Of a DNA stretch of 64,000 nucleotides, positions 63,398 to 64,000 are shown one piece after another. Source of the DNA: Luteimonas viscosa (GTDB taxonomy: Bacteria > Pseudomonadota > Gammaproteobacteria > Xanthomonadales > Xanthomonadaceae). The DNA is taken from contig NZ_VTFT01000001.1 of assembly GCF_008244685.1 (NCBI RefSeq), positions 1,157,248 to 1,221,247 of the forward strand. Reading direction: 5' to 3'. The stretch's first letter is position 1, and the number at the start of each line of letters is the position of its first letter. The notes under the pieces were generated by a model. It ran no database searches. It saw only the letters and a list, made by a program, of their open reading frames with translations, and had not been told where the DNA came from. The position numbers and the translations under genes are program-made.

Positions 63398-64000
63398 TCA
63401 GGCGTGGCCGCTCACCGGCTCGACTTCCTCTTCCAGTTTCTCCAGCTTCTTCGCCAGGGCATCGGGCGAGCGGGTGAACGGGGCCAGCAGGGCGTAGAAC
63501 GCGGGCACCACGAACAGCGACAGCAGGGTGGCGAACGCGACGCCGAAGATGATCACCACGCCGATGGTGGCGCGGCTGGCCGAACCCGGCCCGCCCGCGA
63601 CCACCAGCGGCACCGCGCCCATGATCGTCGCCGCCGAGGTCATCAGGATCGGGCGCAATCGCACCGCCGCCGATTCGGCGATCGCCTCGCGCACGCTCTG
63701 GCCCTCGTCCCGCAGCTGGTTGGCGAACTCGACGATCAGGATGCCGTTCTTCGCCGCCAGCCCCACCAGCATCACGATGCCGATCTGGCTGAACAGGTTG
63801 AGCGTGCCGCCCGTCACCCAGAGCCCGAGCAGCGCGCCGAGCACGGCCAGCGGCACCGTGAGCATGATCACCAGCGGGTGGATGAAGCTCTCGAACTGCG
63901 CCGCGAGCACCAGGTACACGATCAGCAGGGCCATGGTGAAGGTCAGCAGCACCGCACCGCCGGCGCGCTGGTACTCGCGCGTCTCGCCCTTCCAGTCGAT
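63398..64000 (-). CDS. RND efflux pump inner-membrane protein, C-terminal part
   Basis: 201 residues at the right edge, continuing outside. LAAQFESFIHPLVIMLTVPL, NLFSQIGIVMLVGLAAKNGI, LIVEFANQLRDEGQSVREAI, AAVRLRPILMTSAATIMGAV and GVAFATLLSLFVVPAFYALL are the final membrane helices of HAE1/AcrB-type pumps. Ends with a charged KLEKLEEEVEPVSGHA tail. Drug or multidrug export is likely; the adaptor gene would lie beyond the window. Confidence 0.92.
   Translation of the reverse strand: MDWKGETREYQRAGGAVLLTFTMALLIVYLVLAAQFESFIHPLVIMLTVPLAVLGALLGLWVTGGTLNLFSQIGIVMLVGLAAKNGILIVEFANQLRDEGQSVREAIAESAAVRLRPILMTSAATIMGAVPLVVAGGPGSASRATIGVVIIFGVAFATLLSLFVVPAFYALLAPFTRSPDALAKKLEKLEEEVEPVSGHA

Overview
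The window is a high-GC stretch of a gammaproteobacterial chromosome, most likely from the Xanthomonadaceae/Lysobacteraceae (Lysobacter- or Luteimonas-like). This rests on the gene content (hemP-led heme operon, DUF3228, an OlsF-type fused acyltransferase, an SAH riboswitch in front of ahcY) and on several short palindromic intergenic repeats of a kind common in that family. The genus is an inference. I see no insertion sequence, prophage or CRISPR array. Both ends cut genes: a PDZ protein on the left and an RND efflux pump on the right.

Layout. 1-5.2 kb: PDZ protein fragment and a Fur-box-controlled heme-uptake operon on the minus strand (hemP, TonB receptor, two accessory genes). 5.2-11 kb: aldo/keto reductase, a membrane GGDEF protein with a degenerate active site, nucleoside transporter plus ribokinase, and dusB. 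11-17.2 kb: two lipid modules, a translationally coupled ynbA/plsC/ynbB-like trio and an OlsF-like fused acyltransferase coupled to an LpxH-like phosphoesterase. 17.4-18.7 kb: metK. 18.9-28.5 kb: a minus-strand uptake and catabolism cluster (TonB receptor, MFS carrier, secreted carboxylesterase, acyl-CoA ligase, TetR regulator, two SDR dehydrogenases). 28.9-31.3 kb: circularly permuted ATP-grasp/alpha-E pair. 31.4-33 kb: SAH riboswitch and ahcY.

33.1-37.4 kb is the most interesting part: a bufferin-type RiPP locus. Two divergent units share a 189-bp intergenic region. Leftward it encodes a four-Cys DUF2282 precursor peptide, a DoxX-like membrane protein and an NrsF-type anti-sigma factor. Rightward it encodes a second, unrelated six-Cys precursor, an MNIO (DUF692) peptide-modifying enzyme, its DUF2063 partner and an ECF sigma factor. 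The shared region carries two mirror-image promoters, each GTAACC-N16-CGAA, so both units can be driven by the sigma factor that the locus encodes. From family knowledge I infer metal (copper) stress peptides made by one enzyme from two precursor families.

37.5-46.7 kb: secreted esterase, DUF3228, metF, an intact GGDEF protein, ilvE, a putatively exported isoaspartate methyltransferase, a low-GC small secreted ORF, and a histidine kinase/response regulator pair. 46.9-52.4 kb: rimK behind a tRNA-Gly terminator, tRNA-Gly(CCC), an autotransporter GDSL esterase, thiS, thiG and trmB. 52.5-64 kb: SLC13 permease, Rieske protein, small membrane protein, FAH-family hydrolase, mscL, M28 peptidase, GH97 glycosidase, AGCS symporter with an RNA methyltransferase, an amber-interrupted GNAT pseudogene and the RND pump C-terminus. 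metK, ahcY and metF together supply the S-adenosylmethionine cycle across the window.
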